Shown: one piece after another, positions 7,301 to 15,610 of the stretch
How the letters are laid out: every line of letters begins with the position of its first letter
How positions within the stretch are numbered: the first letter of the stretch is position 1
NCBI GenBank assembly: GCA_024691085.1
Contig: JAILNX010000007.1
Coordinates: forward strand, 1 to 59,157
DNA length: 59,157 nucleotides
From: Clostridiales bacterium
GTDB lineage: Bacteria; Bacillota; Clostridia; Christensenellales; CAG-138
Direction of reading: 5' to 3'
The notes under the pieces: model-generated
What the model saw: only the letters and a program-made list of their open reading frames with translations
Told to the model about the DNA's origin: nothing
Database searches by the model: none
Translations under genes and position numbers: made by a program

Positions 7301-8181
7301 CCGAGCTCGCGGAGCGCGTTCGGGCTGTTTCGCCAGTCGGGGCGAACCTTGACCCAGAGCTTAAGGTTGACCTTCGTGCCGAAAAGCGTCTCGATCTCCG
7401 GTCTCGCGGCGGAGCCGATCCTTTTGAGCATCGCTCCGGCGCGGCCGATGATGATGCCCTTATGGGACTCGCGCTCGCAATAAATCACGGCGGAGACGTC
7501 GTTTATGCCGTCGTCGCGAAGCTCTATCCTCTCGATGTCGACGCCTATGCCGTGCGGGATCTCCTGCTTGAGCGACTTAAGCGCCTTCTCCCTTATTATC
7601 TCGGCGGTGATGACGCGCACGGGCTGATCCGTGACCATGTCGTCGGGATAGTACATGGGGCCTTCGACGAGGTATCCCGCAAGTATCGCCTCGAGCTTGT
7701 CGGTATTCCTGCCCGTTTCGGCAGAGACGGCGATGGTTTTCTTGATGAAGCCCTCTTTTTCAAGCCTCTCGCGCACCGTTTCGATCGCGTCGAAGGATAC
7801 GAGATCCGACTTGTTTATCGCTGCGACAACGGGAGTATTCCCCGCCTTTTCGCGAAGAGCCGCGATGAGCGCCTCGTCCATATCGCGTATGCCCTTCGAG
7901 GCGTCGAGCATGAACAGTATGCACTCGACCTCCTTAAGGGAATCGTAAGCGACCTTCAGCATATACTCGCCGAGGCGGTTTTTCGCGCCGGTAACGCCGG
8001 GGGTGTCGAGGAATACGATCTGATAGTCCTTCCTCGTGACGACGCCCGCGATGCGGTTCCTTGTCGTCTGCGCGCGCTCGGAAACGATGCTTATCTTCTG
8101 CCCCACGAGCAGGTTCATAAGCGTCGATTTGCCGACGTTCGGCGAGCCTATTATTGTGATGAATCCCGACCTGAAGCTCAT
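7285..8181 (-). CDS. era: GTPase Era
   Basis: A 298-residue Era, the GTPase that binds the 3' end of 16S rRNA during small-subunit assembly. The G domain shows GSPNVGKS (residues 12-19, G1), the switch-I TTRNRI stretch, DTPGV (G3) and NKSD (G4). The C-terminal half is the KH domain, with the GIIIGRAGAMLKRIG segment. Length and motif spacing are standard. The start overlaps the end of cdd by 4 bases. Its 3' end overlaps the convergent 48-codon ORF by 16 bases. Confidence 0.97.
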   Translation of the reverse strand: MSFRSGFITIIGSPNVGKSTLMNLLVGQKISIVSERAQTTRNRIAGVVTRKDYQIVFLDTPGVTGAKNRLGEYMLKVAYDSLKEVECILFMLDASKGIRDMDEALIAALREKAGNTPVVAAINKSDLVSFDAIETVRERLEKEGFIKKTIAVSAETGRNTDKLEAILAGYLVEGPMYYPDDMVTDQPVRVITAEIIREKALKSLKQEIPHGIGVDIERIELRDDGINDVSAVIYCERESHKGIIIGRAGAMLKRIGSAARPEIETLFGTKVNLKLWVKVRPDWRNSPNALRELGYNDD

Positions 8182-8597
8182 TTGTCCTTAAGATCGGCGT
8201 CGGTGAACGCCATCGGTATGAGCTCTTTTAACTCGTGCACCTCATAATTGCCCTCGCGGTCCGAGCAGATAACGAGCATATCCGGCCCGCAGAACTCGGC
8301 GAGCACCTGGCGGCAGACGCCGCAGGGAGCGATCAGGTTCGCGCCGTCCGACGTGATGGCGATCGCCTCAAAGTCGCGCTCGCCGTCGCAGACCGCTTTG
8401 AACATGGCGGTCCTCTCGGCGCAGTTGGTGGGCGTGAACGCCGCGTTCTCGATATTGCAGCCGAGATAGTACGCGCCGCTCGCGGTCTTAAGGCAGGCGC
8501 CGACGCGGAAGTTGGAGTAGGGCGCGTAGGCTTTTTCCTTTGCCTCCGCGGCGTAGCGGATCATCTTTTTGATCTCGAATTCGTGCATAGTCCTCAT
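8178..8597 (-). CDS. cdd: Cytidine deaminase
   Basis: A 139-residue homotetrameric-type cytidine deaminase, which converts cytidine and deoxycytidine to uridines for pyrimidine salvage. Zinc ligands and the catalytic glutamate are in the CAERTA motif (Cys and Glu) and PCGVCRQ (two Cys). The N-terminal AYAPYSNFRVGA is the substrate-binding signature. The first ATG lies one base after the ybeY stop; an alternative ATG four codons later (8588) has an AGGA-like sequence just before it, so the exact start is uncertain. It belongs to the ybeY-cdd-era block; dgkA, often present between ybeY and cdd, is missing. Confidence 0.95.
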   Translation of the reverse strand: MRTMHEFEIKKMIRYAAEAKEKAYAPYSNFRVGACLKTASGAYYLGCNIENAAFTPTNCAERTAMFKAVCDGERDFEAIAITSDGANLIAPCGVCRQVLAEFCGPDMLVICSDREGNYEVHELKELIPMAFTDADLKDK

Positions 8598-8598
8598 A

Positions 8599-9036
8599 TT
8601 ATTCCATTGACCTCATTATTTCTCTTTGTTTATACGTCATTATCTCCTCGTCCTCGGGGCGCATATGGTCGTAACCCAATACGTGCAGCGTTCCGTGAAC
8701 GGCGAGGAACATTATCTCCCTTGCGGCGCTGTGGCCGAGCTCCGCGGCCTGTCTTTCGGCGGTATCGACCGAGATCATGATATCGCCCAAATGCCCGTCG
8801 GGAGTGCAGATGATGCTGTCACCCTCGAAAGCGGGGAAGCTTAAAACGTCCGTAGGACGGTCAACGTGCCGGAAATCGCGGTTGTACTCATGAATGACCC
8901 CGTCGTTCGTAAGCTCGATCGAGATCTCGCCGTCGGCCTCCTCGTACCTCATCGCCGCTAAAGATCCGCGCGCCGCCGCTTCCTTATAAAGCTCGGTCTC
9001 GTCCGCCCGGTTAAAGAACACTTCGACCTTTGTCAT
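8599..9036 (-). CDS. ybeY: Endoribonuclease YbeY (rRNA maturation)
   Basis: A 145-residue YbeY, a zinc-dependent endonuclease for 16S rRNA 3'-end maturation and ribosome quality control. The diagnostic HGTLHVLGYDH motif near residues 113-123 provides the three histidine ligands, and DVLSFP appears upstream as in the family. The length is typical. It overlaps the upstream HD gene by 4 bases and is followed by cdd after one base, so the block is translated as a unit. Pairing with the PhoH-like ATPase upstream is conserved across bacteria. Confidence 0.95.
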   Translation of the reverse strand: MTKVEVFFNRADETELYKEAAARGSLAAMRYEEADGEISIELTNDGVIHEYNRDFRHVDRPTDVLSFPAFEGDSIICTPDGHLGDIMISVDTAERQAAELGHSAAREIMFLAVHGTLHVLGYDHMRPEDEEIMTYKQREIMRSME

Positions 9037-10595
9037 CTTACGTCAATATCCTCCAGATCGGGATACTCGATACGCTCGTGATAGAGAGCCGCGAAGGTCT
9101 TGAGGAAGCTCCTCTCGATCTTCTTGACGTCGACGAATGTAAGAGGCGAGTTCCACAGCATGCTGCCCCTCTTGTCCCATTTGTGGGTGATGACGTCGCC
9201 GACCCTCTGGCGCACCTCCATCATGGTGGGATTCGTCATGCTCCTCACAGCCGCCTCACAGCAGTCGGCAAGCATCAGTATGGCGGATTCCTTGGTCGTG
9301 GGCTTGTTCGCCTGATAGCGGAAGAGCTTCTCGTCGACCTCGGCGCCGTCTTCAGCCTGCTTGCGCGCCTTGTCATAGAAGTAGACCATGACGGAATCGC
9401 CGTGATGCTCGGAAACGATCCTTACGACCTCGCCGGGCAGTTTGTGCTTTTCGAGGAGCAGCACGCCGTCCGTCACGTGCGCGGTGATCGCCCTTGCGGA
9501 CTCATAGGGATCGAGCTCGTCATGGATGTTCCTGCCGTGCTGGTTCTCCTTGAAATAGAGCGGAGCGCGGAGCTTGCCCACGTCGTGATAGCAGGCGCAT
9601 ACGCGGCAGAGGAGCGCGTTCGCGCCGATCTCCTCGGCGGCGGCCTCGGCCAGGGAGGCAACTATCAGCGAGTGGTGATAGGTGCCGGGAGCCTCCAGCA
9701 TGAGTCGCTTTATAAGGGGATTGTTGTTGTTCAAAAGCTCGTTCAGCCTTGCGTCGGACGCTATGTCGAACGCGGTCTCGAATATCGGCATGAGGCCTAC
9801 GGCGAGTATTCCGGAAACGAGGCAGCTGCCGAGTATCCACAGAAGCGGCTGCCAGTAGTTAAAGAACATCTCGCCCGAGACGAGCATGATCCCAGCGTAG
9901 CAGATTATGCCGACTATTCCGCCCACGCCGGACGCGATGACCGTGGAGCTTCTGGTCTTGCTTATGTTAAGCGAGAGCACCGACGCTATGCTCGACACCA
10001 TTACCGTGAGCATCAGAGCGACCGGAACGCCCTCGCCCTGTCCCATAGCCTCGGCGATCATCGCCGCGCTTGCGGCTACGGGGAGGCAGGCGAGTATCGC
10101 GACGCGCTCGTTCGACATGAGCGCGAGGAGCAGTATCGCGAGCATGAACGGCATAAAGCCGATATTGATGCTCATGGTTATGAGCTGGGGCAGTACCGCC
10201 GCGAGTATGCAGACGCAGATAAGAAGCGTCTGGCGCACGCTCCTTATGAGCTCGCGCTTTCTCATCACGAGGTACATGCCGAACGCGCCGAAGCTGACGA
10301 ACAGAGCGATCGCCATGCCGACAACGGTGGTATCTGCTTGTCCGATGCCCTTTAAGAACACCGTCGTGCACGCCGCGGTGATCGCGTACGTTATCGCGAG
10401 AAGCAGTATGGCGAGCCACAGAGGAAGCTTCCTCGGCGGCTTTTTCTGTTTGACCTTGCGCGCAGGCCTTTTCTCCTTGGGCTTTGCCTCGGGAGCCTTT
10501 TCGGTCTCCTCCACGCGTTTGAACGAGCCGATCTCCTTTTTGAAGTCCATCTGCTCGCCGGTCACTTCGCCCAAATCTTTATCCCTGATCTCCAA
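9033..10595 (-). CDS. 7TM-HD phosphohydrolase (PgpH/YqfF-like) lacking the extracellular sensor domain
   Basis: A 520-residue membrane protein in the position of YqfF/PgpH, the c-di-AMP phosphodiesterase. An arginine/lysine-rich cytoplasmic tail (1-60) leads to one membrane helix, then seven more helices between about 90 and 285, then an HD domain with GTYHHS, CYHDVGKL (HD pair) and HVTDGVLLLEKH, ending in a helical tail. PgpH proteins are normally 700-860 residues because an extracellular 7TMR-HDED domain of some 250-300 residues lies between helix 1 and helix 2; here only about 15 residues link them. Catalytic residues look intact, so hydrolysis should persist while external sensing is lost. 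It overlaps phoH by 17 bases. Confidence 0.9.
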   Translation of the reverse strand: MEIRDKDLGEVTGEQMDFKKEIGSFKRVEETEKAPEAKPKEKRPARKVKQKKPPRKLPLWLAILLLAITYAITAACTTVFLKGIGQADTTVVGMAIALFVSFGAFGMYLVMRKRELIRSVRQTLLICVCILAAVLPQLITMSINIGFMPFMLAILLLALMSNERVAILACLPVAASAAMIAEAMGQGEGVPVALMLTVMVSSIASVLSLNISKTRSSTVIASGVGGIVGIICYAGIMLVSGEMFFNYWQPLLWILGSCLVSGILAVGLMPIFETAFDIASDARLNELLNNNNPLIKRLMLEAPGTYHHSLIVASLAEAAAEEIGANALLCRVCACYHDVGKLRAPLYFKENQHGRNIHDELDPYESARAITAHVTDGVLLLEKHKLPGEVVRIVSEHHGDSVMVYFYDKARKQAEDGAEVDEKLFRYQANKPTTKESAILMLADCCEAAVRSMTNPTMMEVRQRVGDVITHKWDKRGSMLWNSPLTFVDVKKIERSFLKTFAALYHERIEYPDLEDIDVR

Positions 10596-11577
10596 TTCTT
10601 CCCTCCTTGCCCGAGCGCTGAGCGTACTGCTCGTATGCTCTGACTATGCGTTGAACCATCTCGTGCCTCACTACGTCCCTCGCGGTGAGCCTTATCATGG
10701 CGACACCCTCGACGTCCGAAAGCACATGCATGGCGTGGACAAGACCGCTCCTCTTTTCCTGCGGAAGATCGATCTGCGTTATGTCGCCCGTGACGACCAC
10801 CCTTGAGCCTTCGCCGAACCTTGTGAGGAACATCTTCATCTGTTCGATCGTGCAGTTCTGCGCCTCGTCGAGGATTATGTACGCGTCGTTCAGCGTCCTG
10901 CCGCGCATGTACGCGAGCGGGGCGACCTCGATAACGCCCTTCTCCGAGAGCAGTTTGAAGTTCTCCGAGCCCAGGAACTCGTAGAGCGCGTCATAGAGCG
11001 GCCTTAAATACGGATCGACCTTGTTCTGAAGATCGCCCGGCAGGAAGCCGAGCTTCTCCCCCGCCTCGACCGCAGGCCTCGTCAGAATGATGCGCGAGAC
11101 CTCCTTGTTCTTAAGCGCGAGCACCGCCATCGCTACGGCAAGATAGGTCTTGCCCGTTCCCGCGGGGCCAACGCCGAATACGACCGTGTGCTTTTTGAGC
11201 GCCTGGACGTATTTCTTTTGTCCCAGAGTCTTGCACTTGATGCGTTTGCCCTTGTTGGTAAAGGCGATCACGTCGTCCGCAAGCTCCAATATAAGATCCG
11301 CGTTGCCCTCCCTGGCAAGATCGACGGCGTAGCGGATGCGTCCCCTGTCAACGGCTTCGCCCTTTCTTATGAGCGAAAGGAGCTTTTCGATCACGGCAGC
11401 GGCAGTACCCGCTTCCTCCTCGCCGCCCGATATCACGATCGAGTCGGCGTCCGCGGAAATATGCGCGCCCGTCTCCTGTTCGATTATCGAAAGATTCTCG
11501 TCGAAAACGCCGAATAGCCTTACAAGCTCGTCCATATTCTCGACCTGAACCGTCGTCTTAAGTAAACTTTCCTCCAT
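10579..11577 (-). CDS. phoH: PhoH-like ATPase (YbeZ family)
   Basis: A 332-residue PhoH-family ATPase. An N-terminal domain of about 110 residues precedes the nucleotide-binding core: Walker A GPAGTGKT at 137-144, a LTRPAVEAGEKLGFLPG stretch typical of PhoH, Walker B YIILDEAQN, and the sensor segment VVTGDITQIDLP. The family partners YbeY in RNA processing, and the genes are close here. The length is normal. The start overlaps the stop of yqfD by one base, and the C terminus overlaps the HD gene by 17 bases, indicating tight coupling across yqfD-phoH-HD-ybeY. Confidence 0.95.
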   Translation of the reverse strand: MEESLLKTTVQVENMDELVRLFGVFDENLSIIEQETGAHISADADSIVISGGEEEAGTAAAVIEKLLSLIRKGEAVDRGRIRYAVDLAREGNADLILELADDVIAFTNKGKRIKCKTLGQKKYVQALKKHTVVFGVGPAGTGKTYLAVAMAVLALKNKEVSRIILTRPAVEAGEKLGFLPGDLQNKVDPYLRPLYDALYEFLGSENFKLLSEKGVIEVAPLAYMRGRTLNDAYIILDEAQNCTIEQMKMFLTRFGEGSRVVVTGDITQIDLPQEKRSGLVHAMHVLSDVEGVAMIRLTARDVVRHEMVQRIVRAYEQYAQRSGKEGRIGDQG

Positions 11578-12722
11578 TAAATATCCCTCCGGATGCCTAT
11601 CGTTTCGATGACCGTGACACTGATGACCGCAGTCACCGATCCGTCATCGTTCATTTTACATTCTGTGCTGATCGCGAGTATCCTTGCGTCCCGCGGCAGT
11701 ATCCCGTTAAGCTTTTCCTGTGCCGCGAGCCTTGCCCGCTCCTCGACGCCCGACGCGGTATCGGGAATGAGCGTGTTTTTAAGCTCGTACACGCGGTATT
11801 CCGTGACCGATACGGGGAACGGCGCTGACGCGAGTATTCCCGTTTTTACCGGTTCCGACTCGTATTCGTCATACGGGAGCCCGAAGAGGAACACCCTGCC
11901 GAATACGCCTATGCCTACGGCTGTGACGGACTCGCCGGTTCGGACGCTTTTCTCGACTCCGGGAGCGACTGTCGCCGCCGCCGAATAGAGCACCTCGCCG
12001 AGTATCAGCCCGTCGGCCTCAACGAGGCAGCCTTCCTTGAGGTCGGATAGGTCGCCCGTTATAAGAAGATCGCCCGCCTTGACCGCCTGTCCTTCCTTAA
12101 CCGCGGCGCGTCCCCTTGCCGCTGAGATGAACCTTATCACGCAGTCCCTGTCCGCGTATATGCTTGCGGGCGATGGGTCAACTTTTTCGGGAGCCCGTCC
12201 GATCGTCTCGGAGATGTCGACCGTGAGCGTTATGCCCGAGAGCTTTACGCGCGCGTTGGCGATCCTCGGATCGAGGTCGAGGCTCTTCGCTATCAGATTT
12301 GGCGTGAAGCCGCGCTTGCTCGCGCCTGAATAGGCGCCGAGCTCTTTGAGCATTCCGATCACCTCTTCTTCGGGGATCGAAACGGTCCTTACCTCGATAA
12401 ACCACAGCCTCGTCGAGAGCGCGAACGCGGCCGCGAGAAAAACCGCCAGCGCTGCGAGGAAAACCGCGTTGCGCCTTACAAAGGCTCTGAGTCTCGGCAT
12501 TCCGCGCTTGTTGAGGATGCGTATCGTAACTCCGCTCCCGCGGGAGAGCTTTCTCAGCCTCTTGAAATCCGCCGCTCTTACGACGGCGCGCGCGCCCCAA
12601 TCGCGCCTTTCGAGACCGAAAAGAGCAATGCCTTCGGAAAAGCAGCGGTTGATGAGCTTTTCCGGATACTTCCCCACTATACCTATATTAACATATCCTG
12701 CGAAATATTTCCATACTTTCAT
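11577..12722 (-). CDS. yqfD: Sporulation protein YqfD
   Basis: A 381-residue YqfD, a sigma-E-controlled membrane protein of the mother cell found in spore-forming Firmicutes. Features: an N-terminal VNIGIVGKYPEKLINRC region, a membrane helix at about 89-108 (FLAALAVFLAAAFALSTRLW), a POTRA-like segment directly after it, and a beta-rich C-terminal half with KEGQAVKAGDLLITG, a short barrel-sandwich-like stretch. Its presence, with yqfC and spoIIP, argues that this organism forms spores. It sits between yqfC and phoH, as in Bacillus. Confidence 0.92.
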   Translation of the reverse strand: MKVWKYFAGYVNIGIVGKYPEKLINRCFSEGIALFGLERRDWGARAVVRAADFKRLRKLSRGSGVTIRILNKRGMPRLRAFVRRNAVFLAALAVFLAAAFALSTRLWFIEVRTVSIPEEEVIGMLKELGAYSGASKRGFTPNLIAKSLDLDPRIANARVKLSGITLTVDISETIGRAPEKVDPSPASIYADRDCVIRFISAARGRAAVKEGQAVKAGDLLITGDLSDLKEGCLVEADGLILGEVLYSAAATVAPGVEKSVRTGESVTAVGIGVFGRVFLFGLPYDEYESEPVKTGILASAPFPVSVTEYRVYELKNTLIPDTASGVEERARLAAQEKLNGILPRDARILAISTECKMNDDGSVTAVISVTVIETIGIRRDI

Positions 12723-12746
12723 TGAAAAAAACCTTTCGTCAAGCCT

Positions 12747-13055
12747 TTATTCGAAGGCGATGCACTTTATCTTTCCCTCAAGTATGAGATCGTTCCCGTC
12801 CAGGCTCGTCGAAACGAGCTCCTCGCCCGTTATCCTGATTATGCCGAGCGCGGAATAAAGCCGCACGCACGAGGGGGTAAAAACGAGTATTCCCCTGTGA
12901 TGTGCGACCCTTAAAAACCGTCCCGCTGAGAGCGTGATGACGGGAAGCTTGCCGCTCGCGTCCGCGGGCATGCCGACCGCGTTGAAGGCGTTGCCTGCCC
13001 TTATGAGCGAAGCGCGTTTCCTTTCGCCGACCTCTCCCTTCCTCCTGTTTGCCAA
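12747..13055 (-). CDS. yqfC: Sporulation protein YqfC (YabP family)
   Basis: A 102-residue YabP/YqfC-family sporulation protein. I place the start at a TTG (13055-13053) because AAGGAG lies 9 bases upstream and the protein then has normal length; a longer ATG-initiated frame from 13136 adds 27 residues with no ribosome site and no family resemblance. The core shows the LPVITLSAGRFLRVAHHRGILVFTP-like strands and IRITGEEL, with the terminal KIKCIAFE strand. It is first in the yqfC-yqfD-phoH block and diverges from copA. Its promoter is not obvious, consistent with a sporulation sigma factor. Confidence 0.85.
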   Translation of the reverse strand: MANRRKGEVGERKRASLIRAGNAFNAVGMPADASGKLPVITLSAGRFLRVAHHRGILVFTPSCVRLYSALGIIRITGEELVSTSLDGNDLILEGKIKCIAFE

Positions 13056-13076
13056 ACCGCCGTTCTCCTTAAAAGG

Positions 13077-13105
13077 TTGATTTTTTACATGATCTGGGGT
13101 AGAAT
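13077..13105 (+). promoter_or_regulatory. copA promoter
   Basis: TTGATT (13077-13082), 17-base spacer, TAGAAT (13100-13105), about 50 bases before the copA start, in the gap divergent from yqfC. No clear CsoR or CopY operator dyad is visible. Confidence 0.65.
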
Positions 13106-13156
13106 ACATTAAAAGGATATGCACTTTATTATTCAATATTTCGAAAGAGTGAAAGT

Positions 13157-15385
13157 ATGTTAAAAGAGTATTCGGTAACCGGTATGAGCTGCGCCGCGTG
13201 TTCTTCGTCTGTAGAGCGCGCGGTAAGGAAGCTCCCGGGCGTCGAGGCGTGCTCCGTCAATCTTGCCGCCGAGCGCCTTTACGTAAGAAGCGAAGAGGAT
13301 CTTTCCGCCGCCGTCATCGCGTCGGTCACGCGTGTAGGTTTCGGCGTTTCGCCCGTCGAGAGCGCGCGGCTTCAGTCGAAGCTCGACGAGGAACGGCGTG
13401 AAAAAAAGCTGAAGACGGACAAGAGGCGGCTGATCGTCGCGCTCATATTCGCCGCGCTCCTTATGTACGCGGCAATGGCGCACATGGTCTCCTTCCTCCC
13501 CTGCCCCGTATCGCCCGACGCGCCCGTTCCGTACGCGCTGACTCAGCTCGCGCTGCTGATCCCCATCGTGATAGTCGGGCGGGGCTTCTACGCGCGCGGG
13601 CTCAAGGCGCTCGTAAAGCTCCATCCCAATATGGATTCTCTCATCGCCGTCGGCACGATCGCGTCGTTCGGCTATTCGCTTTACCTTACGGTGCTGATAC
13701 TTATGGGGCACACCCACGCCGCGCACAACGGGCTTTATTACGATTCCGCGGGAATGATAATCGCCCTCGTCATGCTCGGCAAATACCTTGAAGCGCGCGC
13801 AAAGCGCAAGACCGGCGAGGCCGTCGCCGCGCTGATGCGGCTCGCGCCCGAGACCGCGACCGTCATATTGAAGGACGGAACGGAAAAGGAGGTCTCGGTT
13901 TCGGAGCTCGTCGTCGGGGATATGATAAGGATCCGTCCCGGCGGCTCGTTCCCCGTGGACGGCGTGATAACGGAGGGTATGACCTCCGCCGACGAGTCCA
14001 TGCTGACGGGCGAGAGCATGCCCGTCGAGAAGGAGCAAGGTTCCGAGGTGACTGGCGGAAGCATAAACCTTAACGGAAGCGTCGTAATGAAGGCGCTCCG
14101 CACGGGCGACGATACAAAGCTCGCCGGAATGATCCGCATGGTCGAGGAGGCGCAGGGCAGCAAGGCGCCCATCGCCGATATAGCGGACAGGATAAGCGCG
14201 GTGTTCGTGCCTGCCGTAGGTCTGATCGCGATCGTCGCGTTCACGGTTTGGATGCTTGTCGGCGCGGGCTTCGACACCGCCCTGCAGATAGGCGTGTCCG
14301 TGCTCGTCGTCGCTTGTCCCTGCGCTTTGGGACTTGCCACACCGACGGCGCTGATCGTCGGAATGGGCCGCGGAGCGAACATGGGCGTTTTCATCAAGAA
14401 CGGCGAGGCGCTCCAGAGCGCCTGCGGCATTGACCGAATAGTGCTTGACAAGACCGGCACGCTCACGACGGGGCATCCCTCCGTCGAGAAGGTGATCACT
14501 GGCGGGAACGAGGCGGAGTTCATAGCGCTCTTTGCCGCAGTCGAAGCTCCGTCCGAGCATCCGCTCGGAAGAGCCGTGACGGAATACGCGGATAAGCTCG
14601 GCATTTCGTACAAGCCCGCTTCGCGTTTCGACGCGGTGACGGGTATGGGGCTGACCGCCGAGATCGACGGAAAGACCTATTACGCGGGCGACTCGAGGCT
14701 TATGGACAAATACGGCATTGCGTACGATCAGGCCGCGTACGAAGGCCTTATGAAAGACGGCTATACCGCGATAATGCTTGCGGACGGGACCTCCTGCCTC
14801 GGTATGGTGGGCGTCACCGATCCGATAAAGCACGACGCGGCGAAGGTCATTTCGAAGCTCCGCTCTATGGGCATAAAGGCGAGCCTTGTGACGGGCGACA
14901 ACGAAAGCGCCGCATTGAAGATCGCGAACGAGGCGGGGATCGACGAGGTCGTGAGCCGCGCCCTTCCCGAGGATAAGCTTAAATACATCGCCGCCTGCCG
15001 CGAACGCGGCGAGACCACGGCTATGGTAGGCGACGGAGTGAACGACGCCGCGGCGCTCGCGTCCGCCGACACGGGCATCGCGATAGGCTCGGGAGCGGAG
15101 GCCGCTCTCGCAGGAGCCGGCATAGTGCTGACGGGTGACAGGCTCGACGGCATCACCGATTCGATACTCCTCTCGCGCGCGACTCTGCGCGTGATAAAGC
15201 AGAACCTCTTCTGGGCGTTTTGCTACAACTGCCTCGGCATTCCCATCGCCGCGGGCGTGCTTTACGCGATAACCGGTAATCCCAGCCTGCTCTTGAGCCC
15301 GATGCTCGGCGCGCTGATGATGAGCTTAAGCTCCGTCACCGTGCTTTCGAACGCGCTGAGGCTGAGGATAATAAAGCTGAAATAA
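13157..15385 (+). CDS. copA: Copper-translocating P1B-type ATPase
   Basis: A 742-residue heavy-metal ATPase. One N-terminal HMA domain has GMSCAACSSS (Cys12, Cys15). Membrane helices follow, then the actuator TGES motif, the CPC metal site in ACPCALGLATP near residue 390, the phosphorylation site DKTGT near 431, the HP motif in SEHPLGRA, and the GDGVND hinge. The CPC plus two C-terminal membrane helices with Asn and Met/Ser residues place it in the P1B-1 (Cu+) class, so export of Cu+ is most likely, though Ag+ is equally possible. No copper chaperone or regulator gene accompanies it. It is monocistronic between its own promoter and the 15404 terminator. Confidence 0.93.
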   Translation: MLKEYSVTGMSCAACSSSVERAVRKLPGVEACSVNLAAERLYVRSEEDLSAAVIASVTRVGFGVSPVESARLQSKLDEERREKKLKTDKRRLIVALIFAALLMYAAMAHMVSFLPCPVSPDAPVPYALTQLALLIPIVIVGRGFYARGLKALVKLHPNMDSLIAVGTIASFGYSLYLTVLILMGHTHAAHNGLYYDSAGMIIALVMLGKYLEARAKRKTGEAVAALMRLAPETATVILKDGTEKEVSVSELVVGDMIRIRPGGSFPVDGVITEGMTSADESMLTGESMPVEKEQGSEVTGGSINLNGSVVMKALRTGDDTKLAGMIRMVEEAQGSKAPIADIADRISAVFVPAVGLIAIVAFTVWMLVGAGFDTALQIGVSVLVVACPCALGLATPTALIVGMGRGANMGVFIKNGEALQSACGIDRIVLDKTGTLTTGHPSVEKVITGGNEAEFIALFAAVEAPSEHPLGRAVTEYADKLGISYKPASRFDAVTGMGLTAEIDGKTYYAGDSRLMDKYGIAYDQAAYEGLMKDGYTAIMLADGTSCLGMVGVTDPIKHDAAKVISKLRSMGIKASLVTGDNESAALKIANEAGIDEVVSRALPEDKLKYIAACRERGETTAMVGDGVNDAAALASADTGIAIGSGAEAALAGAGIVLTGDRLDGITDSILLSRATLRVIKQNLFWAFCYNCLGIPIAAGVLYAITGNPSLLLSPMLGALMMSLSSVTVLSNALRLRIIKLK

Positions 15386-15403
15386 TCGCCGAAAAACAAT
15401 AAA

Positions 15404-15434
15404 AAAGGCAGTCTGGAGACTGCCTTTAATTATT
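15404..15434. terminator. Bidirectional terminator between copA and the peptide gene
   Basis: AAAGGCAGTCT / AGACTGCCTTT forms an 11-bp stem with a tight loop; A- and T-rich tracts flank both sides. It serves copA on the plus strand and the 49-aa peptide/metallopeptidase operon on the minus strand. Confidence 0.85.
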
Positions 15435-15442
15435 TCTTAAGT

Positions 15443-15592
15443 TTACCACTCCTGCTCTTCGGATCCCCCGCCGACCTCGCCGGCGCCGTTGGGATTGAAG
15501 GGCTCTTCATGACCGTCGCTGAACGAAATGTTCGTAACGTCCGCTACGTCAAAGCCTATCACGTCAAAGCTGGGTTCTGAATACTTTTTCAT
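15443..15592 (-). CDS. 49-residue acidic peptide downstream of a secreted protease
   Basis: A short gene easily missed: ATG preceded by AGAAAGGATGATGTGA (AAGGA at good distance), 49 codons plus TAA, ending just before a bidirectional terminator. It lies 18 bases after the stop of the metallopeptidase gene and must share its transcript. The peptide starts MKKYSEPSFDVIGFDVADV and then turns Gly/Asn/Glu rich with a GEVGGGSEEQEW tail; there is no cysteine and no signal peptide. Many Clostridia encode short proteins of this style (MKKY-x-P-x4-V-x-F-x-x-x-DV, then a Gly/Ser-rich tail) of unknown role, some proposed as peptide precursors. It could be a RiPP-like precursor, a partner or substrate of the protease, or a small structural protein. 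I do not assign a function. Confidence 0.75.
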   Translation of the reverse strand: MKKYSEPSFDVIGFDVADVTNISFSDGHEEPFNPNGAGEVGGGSEEQEW

Positions 15593-15610
15593 TCACATCA
15601 TCCTTTCTGA

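Noticed and set aside
9030-10355. A 441-codon plus-strand frame
   Set aside because: Antisense shadow of the HD phosphohydrolase gene; composition dominated by Ala/Gly/His/Arg, typical of reverse translation.
13056-13136. Longer start for yqfC
   Set aside because: The extension lies in the copA-divergent promoter region, lacks a ribosome site and does not look like the YabP family.
13160-14833. A 557-codon minus-strand frame
   Set aside because: Antisense shadow of copA; high GC at third positions keeps the reverse frame open.
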